Below, one piece after another: positions 20,501-30,110 of a stretch of DNA of 64,000 nucleotides. The DNA is taken from contig OZ029927.1 of the NCBI GenBank assembly GCA_964023275.1, positions 4,201,715-4,265,714 of the forward strand, written 5' to 3'. The notes under the pieces were generated by a model. That model was not told where the DNA came from and made no database searches. It saw only the letters and a program-made list of their open reading frames with translations. Position 1 is the stretch's first letter. Every line of letters starts with the position of its first letter. This DNA comes from Norana najaformis (lineage: Eukaryota > Annelida > Clitellata > Crassiclitellata > Hormogastridae). The translations under genes were made by a program, and so were the position numbers.

Positions 20501-23500
20501 TACAAAGGAAATGTCGCATGATGACTAATTGTGTTGCTCATTTATTAAATGCCTGTGTATCAACCGTAGTCACCAAAAGCTTAGTCCGGGGATGAATGAA
20601 CAATCTTTCAGCTGAACTGAGCAACAACAATCAAATGTATAGATAACCTTGCCTTATGGCTACAAGGATTAACAGTGGATTGTGTATTTGACATGATGTA
20701 CCAGGATTTGAACCCCTGCATGCAGATGTGAAAGGCATTAGCCACCTTGCCTCCCTTTGAAGCCAGAGGGGCAGCCATTTTCTAAGACCTATTTTATGCA
20801 TGATGGCCTCCTGAATCAATTTCTTACTCATTGATTTTACCGACTTTGGCCAGGTTTCCTCAGGCACAGTCTCATTTATTTAGCTTCCCTACAACATATG
20901 CATTTAGAAGTGCTTTACTCTGATGGAAGCGGAAACATGTTACATATCAGCAGCAGGAGTACTGTGCCAGATTCAAATGAAGTGTAGATCTGAGGAAACA
21001 GCTTTCAGGATGGTTGGTTCACACATGGAAAGGCATTGCATTGCATTGCATTGCATTGCATTGCATTGCATTGCATTGCATTGTGGATGTGTAGTCCAAC
21101 GATCCTGAGATTGTTTTGATTAGAAATTGATGTTGATTCATAAATGGCATTTAATGTTTGTGCTGTGTATTTAGGAGTATGAAAAAGCTTTGAAATATTG
21201 CACAGCAATTCTGAGGGTTGAACCACGGAATGTCTGTGCACTAGAACTGCGCGATCATATCGAAAGGATCATGCGTAAAGGTACTCTCAGCCCAGTTTTG
21301 ATAGTACAGTAACATCTAAACAGCATTAGCGTAACCTGCCTTATCTCGTTTGATATTTATTTACCGTAATTTATTTCATATTTATTGGCATTGGCATGAC
21401 CTTTTATCTTTGCCTGACCTTATTTTATCTTCATAAGCGTTATCTTATACCTTACCATTCATTACATCAACAGTTCGATATATCCTAGGACATTTTCTGC
21501 CACTCTATCATCAGGTCCCTAGTAACAGCTGCGCTTTTGACAGCCATACACTGAAAGGCAAAATCCATGTCTCTGGTAAAGCGGTCCAGCCAACTGGTTG
21601 AACATTTAAATTCCTGATGACTAAATGCATCAGCAGACTTCTGAGCTTGAGCCATAAGGATGGAACTGCTGATGGCAGCTAAATTTGTCCAGGCCTCCAT
21701 CAACCATTCCAGAAGAGCTGTGGTGCTTTCATTCGGGGTTGCTGGAATCATAGGAGGCCAATATTTTGTCTTTATTTGTAATTCACATTGACAACATGTT
21801 GAGTGGTACCCGAAACATGTCGCAAAACTAATTTTGATTTCGCTGTTTTATACACTTGTTTTGTCATCCACATACAGATTCTTTAAGAGAGATTCTTGTG
21901 ATGCCATTACTAGGAATGCACATTCTTGTATCAAAGATTGTAATGAGGACTAAGTACATTGTAATAAGTACTAAGTACCAAGGTCAGTCTTTGTAAAAGA
22001 GTGGCCCAGAACTCTGGCCTTCTAGATGCTCTAGCCTAGGATTTAGACCAGTAAAAGGGGTTAAGGTATGAAACAGAAATTGAAGTACATGTGCATCATT
22101 CTTTGTCTCATGCCTGGAACCAGTTGGAAAACAAAATAGGCCTATCTGTTATTCATGATTCAGCTAAAACTAGGCAGGCAAGGGCAGGGCAAAAATATGG
22201 AGTCACTGGGTGGCTGCGTGACCTGGATATATCAGCTAGTTAACAGTTCGATAAGGACAAACTGCATTCCCAATAAGTGAAACTTTGACATATGTAAGTT
22301 CAGTAAACAGTTATGCATGTATGTGTTTGCATGGGGTGTCCAGGCCAGTGACTGTTATTCGATATAACTGGAAGTTCAAAATACTGAAGTTTGATTTACT
22401 GAAGTTGCACTTTAATGAATTGTACATTCTGAAAAATGTAAGCTGTCATTTTCTAAAGTCATTGAACATGATGACCACTGTTTTGTGTGATTTATGGTGG
22501 TATTGTGCTTGATTATACGCAATAGAATGCACTTTATATACAAACTCCCAGTTGAGCCATCGACTGATGCCTAAGCAACCATTGGCCGATGCCTTGGGCA
22601 TTATGATAACAGCGCTGTAGAAGTCAACAGATTAGATTAGATTAGATTAGATCCAGATGAAGTGCCCAGACCATAAAACTGACAAGTGTTTAAACTTGTT
22701 TTTGATCTGTAATGAGAAGTGGAGGAAGAGAGGAAGAAGAGAAGGGTAGAAGAGAAGAAGAGGACATAAAGAAAAAAGCCAGAGAAGAGCGTTTTTGGAA
22801 CTGTTGGGTTAAACTTCCTTTTGCTCTTGTAAACCTAGAATTAGATGCCTTCTGAAGTAATGATCTTGTTCGTGATTTTATCTCGCAGGACAAGTTTTAC
22901 ATAACTAGGTAGTGCTGATGGTAATCAAGTGACGGTTTTTGTTGATGACAATTGGATCTCTTGGCTTTGCTTGGTAGCCCGGGAGCAAAAGCCTCCGAAC
23001 GCGCGTGACTGCAGGGAGAAATTGCTTGCATCACGTGGCTGCCCTTTGAACACCAACGTTATTGTTGTGAACAAGCCCACGTTAACTTAGCACCTGTTAT
23101 GCAAAAGCTTTGAATGCACTGTTTTTTTTTAGTTAGACTGCAGATATGCCCAGGCTGTCCAGCAAGTGTATCAGTGGAAACCAAATGATGTGTATATATC
23201 AGCTTAACATTTTGGAGTTGCTGACCGAGTGGCGTGGCTGTTATGAGAGGATGTGTCTAAATTCAAAGCTTGTCCATTTTCTCATGGAAAACATTCAGAA
23301 CTTGTGTTGAGAATTTGACTGTGACCATGCTGCTGTCCAAGGGAGTGTCCTCATGCCTTTGATTCAATCCCAGTGTCCCTGAGATCAATAAAAAACTGTA
23401 CTTAAATATAATATCACTTCTGTAAACGTGCTTGTGTCCATATGAGAATGCTTCTTGTTGTGATAGTACAATTTTCTGTTTCTGTCTCAGATGGTCTGAT

Positions 23501-23585
23501 TGGTATGGCTCTGGTGGGCGGGGCTCTGGTGCTCGTGATCGGTGGAATTCTGGGATTGATGATGGTCTTCAGGCGAAAGAAGTAG
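14515..23585 (+). CDS. FIS1: Mitochondrial fission 1 protein
   Basis: Five exons: 14515-14565, 18274-18406, 20140-20219, 21175-21280 and 23491-23585. All have GT-AG borders and compatible phases, giving 154 aa (human Fis1 is 152). FIS1 is a tail-anchored adaptor of the outer mitochondrial and peroxisomal membranes, linked to fission and mitochondrial quality control. The N-terminal arm (MDRVRRALHDGDSTELQ) leads into the TPR-like bundle with QYDYAHCLVKSPSKSDIQQG (about 37-56), EYLFFLSVGHTRLK (75-88), then EYEKALKYCTAILRVEPRN (89-107). Residues 124-154 are a DGLIGMALVGGALVL-type membrane anchor followed by RRKK, the basic tail needed for outer-membrane targeting. The start is the ATG of the only short first exon that gives the family's N-terminal length. 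Introns are 3.7, 1.7, 1.0 and 2.2 kb and full of repeats. A candidate AATAAA lies at 23958. Confidence 0.93.
14835..15060 (-). mobile_element. LINE 3' UTR-like fragment (FIS1 intron 1)
   Basis: TTTTATATAGCACTCCTTCA is the reverse of a retroposon terminus of the GGTGCTATATAAAA type. The AGAGGCCCTCCAGCTCACCC and GTGCTGCCACCTACCAG blocks after it look like the usual LINE 3' UTR that precedes such termini. Confidence 0.4.
15330..15918 (+). other. Two overlapping open frames of unknown nature
   Basis: A 98-codon frame (15330-15626) is followed in another frame by a 104-codon frame (15604-15918). They lie inside FIS1 intron 1 on the same strand. I recognise no family. They could be fragments of a transposon with a frameshift, or chance frames. 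There is no good splice acceptor or donor pair framing them. Confidence 0.2.
15905..16137 (+). mobile_element. SINE-1 reference copy (tRNA-derived)
   Basis: Best-preserved copy. Box A-like TGGCCTAGTTAG at 15907-15918 and box B GGTTCGTGTCC at 15968-15978 give a pol III internal promoter about 60 bp apart. The body follows: TTATTTCAGAGATTTGAATC, CGGGGACCTTAAATGGCGTG, GTGAAGGATCTCACCCG. It ends ACGTGTACAATTTACAAATT plus T-rich. The tRNA head has diverged from any tRNA I can name. Confidence 0.85.
16138..18273. other. Rest of FIS1 intron 1, no gene seen
   Basis: Mostly AT-rich. GGTGGTTTAGTTGGTAAAAC at about 16470 resembles a tRNA box A, but no matching box B follows. 18198-18225 is a CAGACAGACAGA simple repeat. 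Confidence 0.4.
18735..19220 (+). mobile_element. LINE RT C-terminal remnant (FIS1 intron 2)
   Basis: The + strand reads, with frameshifts, QRIHYKIVSLTYNALQTSQF, a leucine-rich middle, then AAPTLWMNSQKT, matching the order R.-KIL.LTY.AL ... APTLWN.LP of non-LTR reverse transcriptase C-termini. It follows a ~30-bp AT-rich break and ends without a clear tail. Confidence 0.55.
20685..20790 (-). repeat. tRNA-like SINE head (FIS1 intron 3)
   Basis: The minus strand reads AAGGTGGCTAATGCC (box A-like), then GGGGTTCAAATCCTGG (box B, GGTTCAAATCC). The spacing suits a tRNA-derived head. It is not a folded functional tRNA as far as I can see. Confidence 0.45.
21033..21082. repeat. (GCATT)10 microsatellite
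   Basis: Ten perfect tandem GCATT pentamers in FIS1 intron 3, about 90 bp before exon 4. Confidence 0.95.
21485..21751 (-). mobile_element. pogo/Tigger-like transposase fragment (CENP-B-type HTH)
   Basis: A minus-strand open frame reads ALLEWLMEAW near its start and then FKCSTSWLDRFTRDMDFAFQ followed by KSAAVTRDLMIEWQKM. This order (FKCS..WL.RF..R...., then ES/KSAAV....WQ) is typical of the second CENP-B helix-turn-helix half in Tigger/pogo-like transposases. No DDE domain is attached. It lies antisense in FIS1 intron 4, so it is a fossil. Confidence 0.6.
22250..22460. repeat. Possible decayed pogo-like terminal region
   Basis: TTATTCGATATAACTGGAAG followed by GAAGTTTGATTTACTGAAGT resembles the ordered GTTCG.TATAACTGAAGTTCGATTTACTGAAG pattern of pogo/Tigger ends. 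It lies 0.5 kb from the transposase fragment above and may be part of the same fossil. Confidence 0.3.
22550..22655 (+). mobile_element. LINE-C-like 3' terminus
   Basis: GATGCCTTGGGCATTATGAT, then CAGCGCTGTAGAAGTC and a (GATTA)n tail. Same terminus as the minus-strand copy at 12702-12790. Confidence 0.5.
23325..23420 (-). mobile_element. SINE-2 3' body
   Basis: Reverse complement of 26735-26830: both share TTATTGATCTCAGGGACA, GGGATTGAATCAAAGGCATG and AGGACACT. It lies about 75 bp upstream of FIS1 exon 5. Confidence 0.7.
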
Positions 23586-23859
23586 GACCTGTAATGATGA
23601 TGATGATGATGGGAATTGTGCAACCACGTACAACTTCAGTGACAGCAAGAGACGTTGTCTGTAGTGCATGAACTTTAGGTCACTGACAACTAGAGATCAT
23701 CTGTTTTTGAGTTATCCAGAGTTGAATTTTTTGTGACCTTCTATTTTAATGGTACATTGAACTGTCCTCAGCCAAAAAGGGTTAACCTTATTTAATGCCA
23801 GCTGTTTATTGCAGATAGCTGCAGAATATGTGATACTTGTATGACCCGGTAGCCGGTAG

Positions 23860-24113
23860 TTGATGGCTGGCCACATGCCTGAGCCTTACTTGAGACTGTG
23901 ACTGTCTAGCAATGCTCACTGCCATAGGTCGATGCTTGTCTTTAGATAGAGGCACAAAATAAACAGACGAGGTAATAATAATATTGGTAATTATAATATG
24001 AGTGTTGTTGGTGTTGGTGCTATGTCAGTAATTGATTGCTTACGTGAGATGGATTGTAAGGTATTAAAATGAGTTTTACGTGTAGTTCATTAATGCAGCT
24101 TTTCAAGGCACTT
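23860..24113 (+). repeat. Dispersed direct repeat, copy 1
   Basis: Near-identical to 26900-27146 over long blocks: CACAAAATAAACAGAC, ATATTGGTAATTATAAT, GTGTTGTTGGTGTTGGTGCT, TTACGTGAGATGGATTGTAA. It lies in the FIS1 3' region and carries the candidate poly(A) signal. Confidence 0.8.
23958..23963 (+). promoter_or_regulatory. Candidate FIS1 poly(A) signal
   Basis: AATAAA 373 nt after the FIS1 stop codon. It lies inside a dispersed repeat, so the repeat may supply the signal. No cleavage-site evidence is available. Confidence 0.3.
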
Positions 24114-24225
24114 TAGAGTTCTAGGATGTGAAGCACCGGCATGTACCAGTAATTTACGGTTGTGGTGCGATCAGTAGAAATTCACATAATGTGATGAAAT
24201 GTTTTTGTTCATTCAGAACTCACTA

Positions 24226-24470
24226 CAGTGTGGACAAGTTAACGTGCTTCCAGTTTACCCATGATTCTGCATAACGTGAAGTGGTCGTATGTCCCCCAAA
24301 GCTATTAACGTGTTGTAAACAACTGCTAAGTAGCACTAAATATAAGGGGTCACAGACTTACTACTGGGAATAAGACTACTTAAATCACTGGAGCATGGTC
24401 GGTAAGGCGTACTCTGGCAGCTGTTTCGAAGGCATGTCCCCCCTGACTTCGCGTTAACACGTCCACACTG
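24226..24470. mobile_element. Short TA-flanked inverted-repeat element (MITE)
   Basis: Left end TA|CAGTGTGGACAAGTTAACG and right end (reverse complement) TA|CAGTGTGGACGTGTTAACG. That is a perfect 10-bp terminal repeat followed by N3 and a second matching hexamer, flanked by TA at 24224-24225 and 24471-24472. The 245-bp interior has no coding capacity. TA target duplication is the Tc1/mariner/pogo signature. Confidence 0.7.
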
Positions 24471-24639
24471 TATTTCTCTGATATAGCATGTTTAGTACTT
24501 TCTTGTTGAGTTCAGCCAATTTATTATCATGTTTTGTTATTGTGATTTCAGCGTGATAAAAGTGTTAAGTTAGTTGCTAGGACTATGACTGTGCAAACAG
24601 TTTCCACTGGCTTCTACCTGTTCTTTTAAAATTGGCGTT

Positions 24640-24715
24640 GGGTAAGTAGAGAGCATATTGAACTGCTTATCAAAGGCCAGGAGTTCAATTCCTTGCCAGT
24701 ATTTCATGATTTCTG
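24640..24715 (+). repeat. tRNA-like SINE head, decayed
   Basis: GTAAGTAGAGAGCATATTGA resembles a box A region, and GGAGTTCAATTCCTTGCC is a good box B (GTTCAATTCC). The spacing is about right. No conserved body was found after it. Confidence 0.4.
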
Positions 24716-25933
24716 TTCCACTTGCACCTTCTAGTCAGTTATAAGTGATTGATGGAAGATAAGAAAGAGACAGCTGTAGAGAAATGGTTTGTCTGCCTGC
24801 CCTTTGGGTGCTGAGGGTGTGAAAACGTTGTTGTCGATGCTTTGTGCCTTCTGCTTTGATGAAGAGAGTAACAAAATGAAGAGAAAGATCTCTGTTATTC
24901 CTTGTAGAGAAGAAACATCCACTCTTCTTAGAAGCCACAAGTTTGCTCTGACCAATTAGTGAAGGGCCCAGAACGATTGTAATGGTGTCCACAGGAAAAT
25001 TTAGGTTAATTAACTTGCTGTACTTATTGTTAGTGGTACTCTGCAGTACACTTTGCCTTGTAATCCAACAGAGTGTGGTATCATTTAAAGCAAGATACGG
25101 CGGACATTGGTAATCCACACTGTTTGCAACTATTCTGAGTCCGACTGTGATGCACTCGTTCTGTTGTGAGCTATTCATGCCATGTATTTTAATTTGTTGG
25201 ATTTCTCTGTTCATTGAATTCAGTAGTTGGAAGCCAGCTGGGTTTGCCCTTCTTTTGATCTTCTATAACTGTGTGTAAGATTCAGATTCCATGTAGAAAT
25301 CATTAAGTGGAATTATGAACATTAGGAAATGCTAATGAAAGGCTATTAGAATGCTTGAATTTCATTTCAGCATTCTTGATGCCAATTTCAAGTTATCATG
25401 AAAGTAGTTTCTTAAGCTCTGCTAAAATATGGCAGAATAGATTTTAGCTCTGTTTTAGGTTTTAGTTGAATTTAAATACTGTTGAACAGCTAATTTGCAA
25501 ATCAGTTTTGTAGAAATTCTTCAGTTTAATTTCAGATTCTACTCAAATTGAGTTAAGATAATCAGTTTCTTAAATATTCTGTTAAAACATTGTTTCAACA
25601 ACCAGTTGAATAACCAGTTTATTTAAATGCTGTTAAATATGACTTAAGATTTTATTTTCAGTACCGTTGATTAAAGATGTTTAGTCTCTTTGAAATTCAC
25701 TTTTAGATTTTAAGACTTTAGCTTGTTTTAGCAATGTGTAGGGATGCTGACTTGGTGGTTTTGTTTACCTGAGAAGCATAAGCCATGTGTTCTGCAGCTG
25801 AAAGTCTTTGGAAAGCCTCCAACTGACGTTTATTGTTCGGAGGATAGGTTAAGTGCAGGACGGTCATGAAAAGTAATTTGTGTTCCATTCTGAACAAAGT
25901 TCACAGTACATGTAGTTAAAAAAGTTTTTTCAT
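24716..25933. other. No gene recognised; AT-rich spacer
   Basis: Contains a 159-codon minus-strand open frame (24735-25214) with no family resemblance. Between 25440 and 25680 are loosely repeating CAGTTT(N)TTAAAT(N)CTGTT blocks (25470, 25570 and 25615), possibly a decayed tandem repeat. Confidence 0.35.
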
Positions 25934-26542
25934 TTGAACCAGCATGGCTACACTTACAGGACCTTTAAGCATTGTACAGTAGTAGAAAGAGAAGGAAAGT
26001 GCGATATGGAAATAAACCGAAGGGTGGCGATTGGAAAAGCCGCAATGAATGGACTAGAAAAAATATGGAAAGACAAACATGTGAGCACAGACACGAAAAA
26101 AAGATTGGTGAGGGCCTTGATCATACCAACAGTAACATACGGCAGTGAGACGTGGACAATGACCAAGAAAATGGAGAAAAAAATAAATGCTTGTGAAATG
26201 TGGATATGGAGGAAGATGCTGAGAACATCATGGACGGAGAAAAGAACTAATGAATGGGTACGCAGGGCGATTGGAATTGAGCAAGATGAGACGTTACAAC
26301 AAACAGTGCTAAAATCAAAGCTGAGGTTCTTTGGACATGTTATGAGATCAGATGGATTGGAAAAAGAAATGATGCTGGCTTGTGGAGAGGGAAAGAGAAA
26401 ACAAGGGAGACCAAGGAAAAAATGGATGGACAAGATACACGAAGCAACTGGAATGAACTTGGCACAACTAAGGGAAAGAAAGAAATGGAGAAGATTGATC
26501 ATGACGGTCGCTAGAGCTCAAAGAGCTGACAGCACAAGGTGA
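25934..26542 (+). mobile_element. RTE-like retrotransposon C-terminal fragment, open frame intact
   Basis: A 202-codon frame without stops. From about residue 18 it reads GKCDMEINRRVAIGKAAMNG, VRALIIPTVTYGSETWTM, EMWIWRKMLRTSWTEKRTNE, KLRFFGHVMRSDG and KQGRPRKKWMDKI. This string of motifs (YG.ETWT, FGH..R, GRPR..W.D.I) is the C-terminal part of endonuclease-reverse transcriptases of the RTE/Jockey-like type common in invertebrates. The RT palm and endonuclease are absent upstream, so it is 5'-truncated. Lack of stops suggests a recent insertion. Confidence 0.8.
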
Positions 26543-26619
26543 AAAGGTGACAGTTGTTTTGTCTGCTTAGAACTGCAAGCCAAATAATATTTCCACAATT
26601 TCATTACATCTTAGGGTTG

Positions 26620-26885
26620 TTAGGGGTGCACAATAGTGTAGTGGTTAGCATGCTGGACTGTCAGTCAGAAGGTAGGAGGTTGAACTCCCCACCAGGGCAG
26701 AAATGTGGAAACAATCTCGTTTACAGAACCGACATTATACTTATTTTTAAGTACAGGTATTTATTGATCTCAGGGACAATGGGATTGAATCAAAGGCATG
26801 AGGACACTACCTACGACAGCAGCGTGGCCACAACCAGAGATTTCGGCTCCATTTGTGACCCCTAACCAACTCATCTATTATGAGT
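26620..26885 (+). mobile_element. SINE-2 copy with tRNA-Asp-like head
   Basis: AATAGTGTAGTGGTTAGCAT is a good box A region, GGACTGTCAGTC an anticodon arm with GTC in the loop position, and AGGTTGAACTCCCC a box B. This layout resembles tRNA-Asp(GTC). The body continues TTATTGATCTCAGGGACA and GGGATTGAATCAAAGGCATG, shared with 23325-23420. Confidence 0.7.
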
Positions 26886-26899
26886 ACATTGACCATACA

Positions 26900-27146
26900 C
26901 TGGATGGCTGACCATATGACTGACTGTCTGTCAGTGCTCATTGCCATAGCAGTGAGAGTGCTTCTAGGGTCTAGATAGTGGCACAAAATAAACAGACAAA
27001 AAATAATATTGGTAATTATAATGTGTGAGTGTTGTTGGTGTTGGTGCTATGTCAGTGCTCGAGTGCTTACGTGAGATGGATTGTAAGGTATTAAAATGAA
27101 TTTTACGTGTACCATACTTCATTAACGTAGCTTTTCAAGGCACTTT
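26900..27146 (+). repeat. Dispersed direct repeat, copy 2
   Basis: Second copy of the 23860-24113 block, directly after SINE-2. It could be a 3' part of the SINE-2 family or a separate repeat; copy 1 has no SINE-2 head in front of it. Confidence 0.75.
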
Positions 27147-27379
27147 TCAAGTGGGAAGATCAGGTGGTGAGAAAGATGGCTGGCCACCCGCCCTCATATG
27201 CCGAGGCTAAGAGAAAAGAAGTCGCTTATCACTTCATACCTCTGGCTGCTTCTAGAGTCTAGCTTATGTGATTGCTTTTCCTAAGGTTATTATGGTAGGC
27301 AGGAGTATCTCCCTCCCCAGATATTACATCCAACCGTAATCAGTTTTTTAGTTTTTCACTAGTTAAAATGTACATTAAG

Positions 27380-27590
27380 GTGCCTCTGTGGTTGAGGATG
27401 CTGGTTCACTTGCCGATAGTGGTTGTATTTCAGAGATTTAAATCTTGGGCTAGCACGGTCTGCATACGGGGATCTTAAATGGCGTGGCACCCGTTCAAAT
27501 GAGCAGCGGTGGTGAAGGATCTCGTTGAATAATGAGCAGGGTTTATTTAGGTCATATGGTTGCTGTATAAAACTAACGTGGTTCATTTGA
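27380..27590 (+). mobile_element. SINE-1 copy
   Basis: GTTGTATTTCAGAGATTTAA, CTAGCACGGTCTGCATACGG, GATCTTAAATGGCGTGGCAC, GCAGCGGTGGTGAAGGATCT and GGTCATATGGTTGCTG in SINE-1 order. The 5' tRNA part is poor (box B replaced). Confidence 0.75.
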
Positions 27591-28559
27591 AAGTTGTACC
27601 AGACAGTGGTAGATGGGACAAATTGGTAAAAGTGAAATATCGAAAAACCTGCATCAGCTTTTATGAAACATTCTGCCTGATTTGAATTGTCTGTTCCCAT
27701 GCACATGCCACTGGTTTAAGCTCATATAGCACAACTTAACCACAAAGTACCTTATTTTTCTTTGCTTCCCATCAGGTATCAGATGCTGCCTTTAATGCTT
27801 AAATGCACTGCTTCAGCTGAAGCCCCAAAATTTAAGAATCACATGGAAGCATTCAGTTGGACTCAGTATTAAAAGTGGTTTTGTGTTCTGTGTCAAAAGC
27901 TTTAATTTAAGAAACTTAATGTGAGCTTAAACTTACAAAACTTTAAACTTATTTAAACCTTAAACCTTTGTTATCTAACAAATGTTCACTACTCCTCACA
28001 TAGAAAAAGGTTCAAAGGTTAGGCTACAAGCATACTTTTTATAAACAATAAGAGCACTTTTACTCGAATGAAATTTATAAAGAATGTGATTATTATAAAA
28101 TTAACATTTCTTTGTATGCTGATAATCTCAGACGAGCATAACCACTTTCACATTAAGGCAGCAAGCTGTACTGTCATGGACACTCCTGGACATTGTGTAG
28201 AGCCTAATGATTTCTGATTTCAGATACCCCTTCAGCAGTTTCTCATAAGCCGCACCTTCACTGCCTCTTATGGGGGATTTTTCTCAGGGTTAATAGTGGT
28301 AGATGTTAGATAGTGGTAAACTGCCACACAGTCAAGCTGGGTTGTGTCACATGTAGACATGTGCATGTGTGTGTGGGTCGGTTCAGAAGAAACTCCTCAA
28401 AGGCACTCCTGACATAAAAATTCAAGACTATAATCAGTTACAATTACGCTTTGCCTTATTCCGTGCTGAATTTTGTCGTGTTTTTCGAAGCTACCATGGA
28501 AGTAAGTGTGGATTTGAATCGTATGACCCACTCACGCGACCGAGTTAGGGAGAATCTGA
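27591..28559. other. No gene seen
   Basis: AT-rich spacer. AGAAGAAACTCCTCAAAGGC near 28387 resembles the start of a reversed LINE 3' end. Nothing else recognised. Confidence 0.4.
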
Positions 28560-28935
28560 TTAGTACATCTTACTCACGTGACCAACTGCTAAGTCTCCAT
28601 TGGCTAGGGCCATCACTGACTCATTTCACTCGTGTACGCGTCACTGACCCCAACCAACTGCGACTGTGATCATCAAAATCCGCCAATGTCTTTGTACCGG
28701 CAACTAAGACTAGAATGGGTGATCGGGCCTTTCGGGTCGCTGGTCCGCGTGCCTGGAACAGCCTTCCGGCATCCACTCAGGAGTCCAAAAGCGTCAACCT
28801 CTTTAAAAATCAGCTCAAATTCTGTCTACTTCATAACTCTTAGTTCTTGAGCTGACTTTTGACTTTGTAAAGCACCCTAGAAGTAGCATGCTACTAACGA
28901 TGCTATATAAATTGTCGTAATTACAATTACAGTTA
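28560..28935 (+). mobile_element. LINE 3' end with RT C-terminus
   Basis: Reads TRMGDRAFRVAGPRAWNSLP (about 28710-28770), then TQESKSVNLFKNQLKF and a stop. The 3' UTR ends GATGCTATATAAATTGTCG plus TAATTACAATTACAG. GDRAF.VAGPR.WN.LP is the standard C-terminal motif of CR1/L2/Rex1-like reverse transcriptases. Confidence 0.8.
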
Positions 28936-29139
28936 ATAGGCTGTCAGCTATATTGGCTTTTAGTACCTATAAATCTCCATCCAACTGTCAAGTTTTTAAA
29001 ACTGTTTAAGCTTAGTGCAGATGTTACTTCTTCTTTAAGAAGAATTTTCTAATGTCCAATCGCACCCTCTCACGATAAAGTTTCAGACTGTGTCCTCTTA
29101 AATGTCCCACAGCTGTAATCAAACAGTATGGTTTTCAAC

Positions 29140-30110
29140 TGCTTACATAACAGAGGCAGAGAAAGACCAAGTGGTTCATGTCGTAAGTTACTAGGCAACA
29201 TGTTTGGGCAGGGAGGCAATTAGATTACCTTGTGCAGCAGAGCGAAGGGATCTGCTGCCATGTATGGATGAGAACTGAGATACATATATCCTCTGAAGAT
29301 AAAGTGGAACATAGTCTGCAAGATAACTGCGCATACATTAAGATAATAAACCGGATGCGTTTTTGCATAGGTAATTACCAGTGTAATTCCTGCACGACAC
29401 TGGATGTTTCCCTAAACCTAGGTATACTACCAGTTGATTAGTGCAGGAAAAGGAAAGGCCTGCATAGACTTCATTGCCATAATCAACCGTGGTACAAATA
29501 AATGCATGCAGCAGGGCTGTGGAAGCTTCAGTTGTTAGCAAACGCCATAGTAGCTGGTAAAACACATGACAAATGCTTCACGTGCCCAGACGTCAATTCC
29601 TGGTCCAAGGTCACTTCCAGATCGTGCACATTAGTGGAAAGACACAAGGACAGCAATGCTTCAGACAAGGTACAGGTATATCATTTTTCGAGGTCTGCTC
29701 ACAGGTACCAAGCCAGATCAGCTGGGTTTCCTGTGCTTTAGCACGAGGCGTTTGGACGACATAGGCTTCAAGCGCCTCCGATGTCTGATGCATTTTCTCC
29801 ACCAAGAAGACGGCCTCTACCGCTTGGCCAAGGATGTACGCTTGAGTGTCATCAGCATACTGGTGTGTCATCAGCATACTGGTGTGTCATCAGCATACTG
29901 GTGTGTCATCAGCATACTGGTGTGTCATCAGCATACTGGTGTGTCATCAGCATACTGGTGTGTCATCAGCATACTGGTGAGGTGCAAACCCAAAGAGGAA
30001 AGGAGCAGGCTTAGATCAGCAGTGTAGAAGATACAGAGTAGCGGCCGTAGTATAGGAAACCGTGGAAGACCAAGCGAGATCAACGATGATTATACACCGA
30101 CTCACAAGAA
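29140..30110 (-). mobile_element. LINE-D copy with RT catalytic region
   Basis: Minus strand: about 30060 to 29980 reads STVSYTTAATLYLLHC and SKPAPFLFGFAP, then HQYADDTQAYI (catalytic YADD). About 29690 reads AQETQLIWLGT and about 29470 reads VDYGNEVYAGLS, a normal RT order with frameshifts. The 3' UTR portion (29200-29370) matches 34770-34920. The YADD-coding stretch is tandemly amplified (see the next entry). Confidence 0.75.
29846..29978. repeat. 19-bp minisatellite, 7 units, of the RT YADD motif
   Basis: Seven exact tandem copies of GTGTCATCAGCATACTGGT. On the minus strand each unit spells ACCAGTATGCTGATGACAC, which contains the codons of QYADD(T). Because 19 is not a multiple of 3, the frame rotates from copy to copy. 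Confidence 0.95.

Noticed and set aside
24735-25214. 159-codon minus-strand frame
   Set aside because: No family resemblance, no splice context and AT-rich spacer; kept only as a remark in the spacer entry.
25954-26502. 182-codon minus-strand hydrophobic frame
   Set aside because: It is the shadow of the RTE-like + frame, which carries the recognisable motifs.
26633-26705. Functional tRNA-Asp gene
   Set aside because: The acceptor stem and T-stem do not pair properly, and the sequence continues into a repeated SINE body.
29656-30027. Repeated HTGVSSAYWCVISILVC protein on +
   Set aside because: Frame rotation through the 19-bp minisatellite; the minus strand holds the biological meaning.
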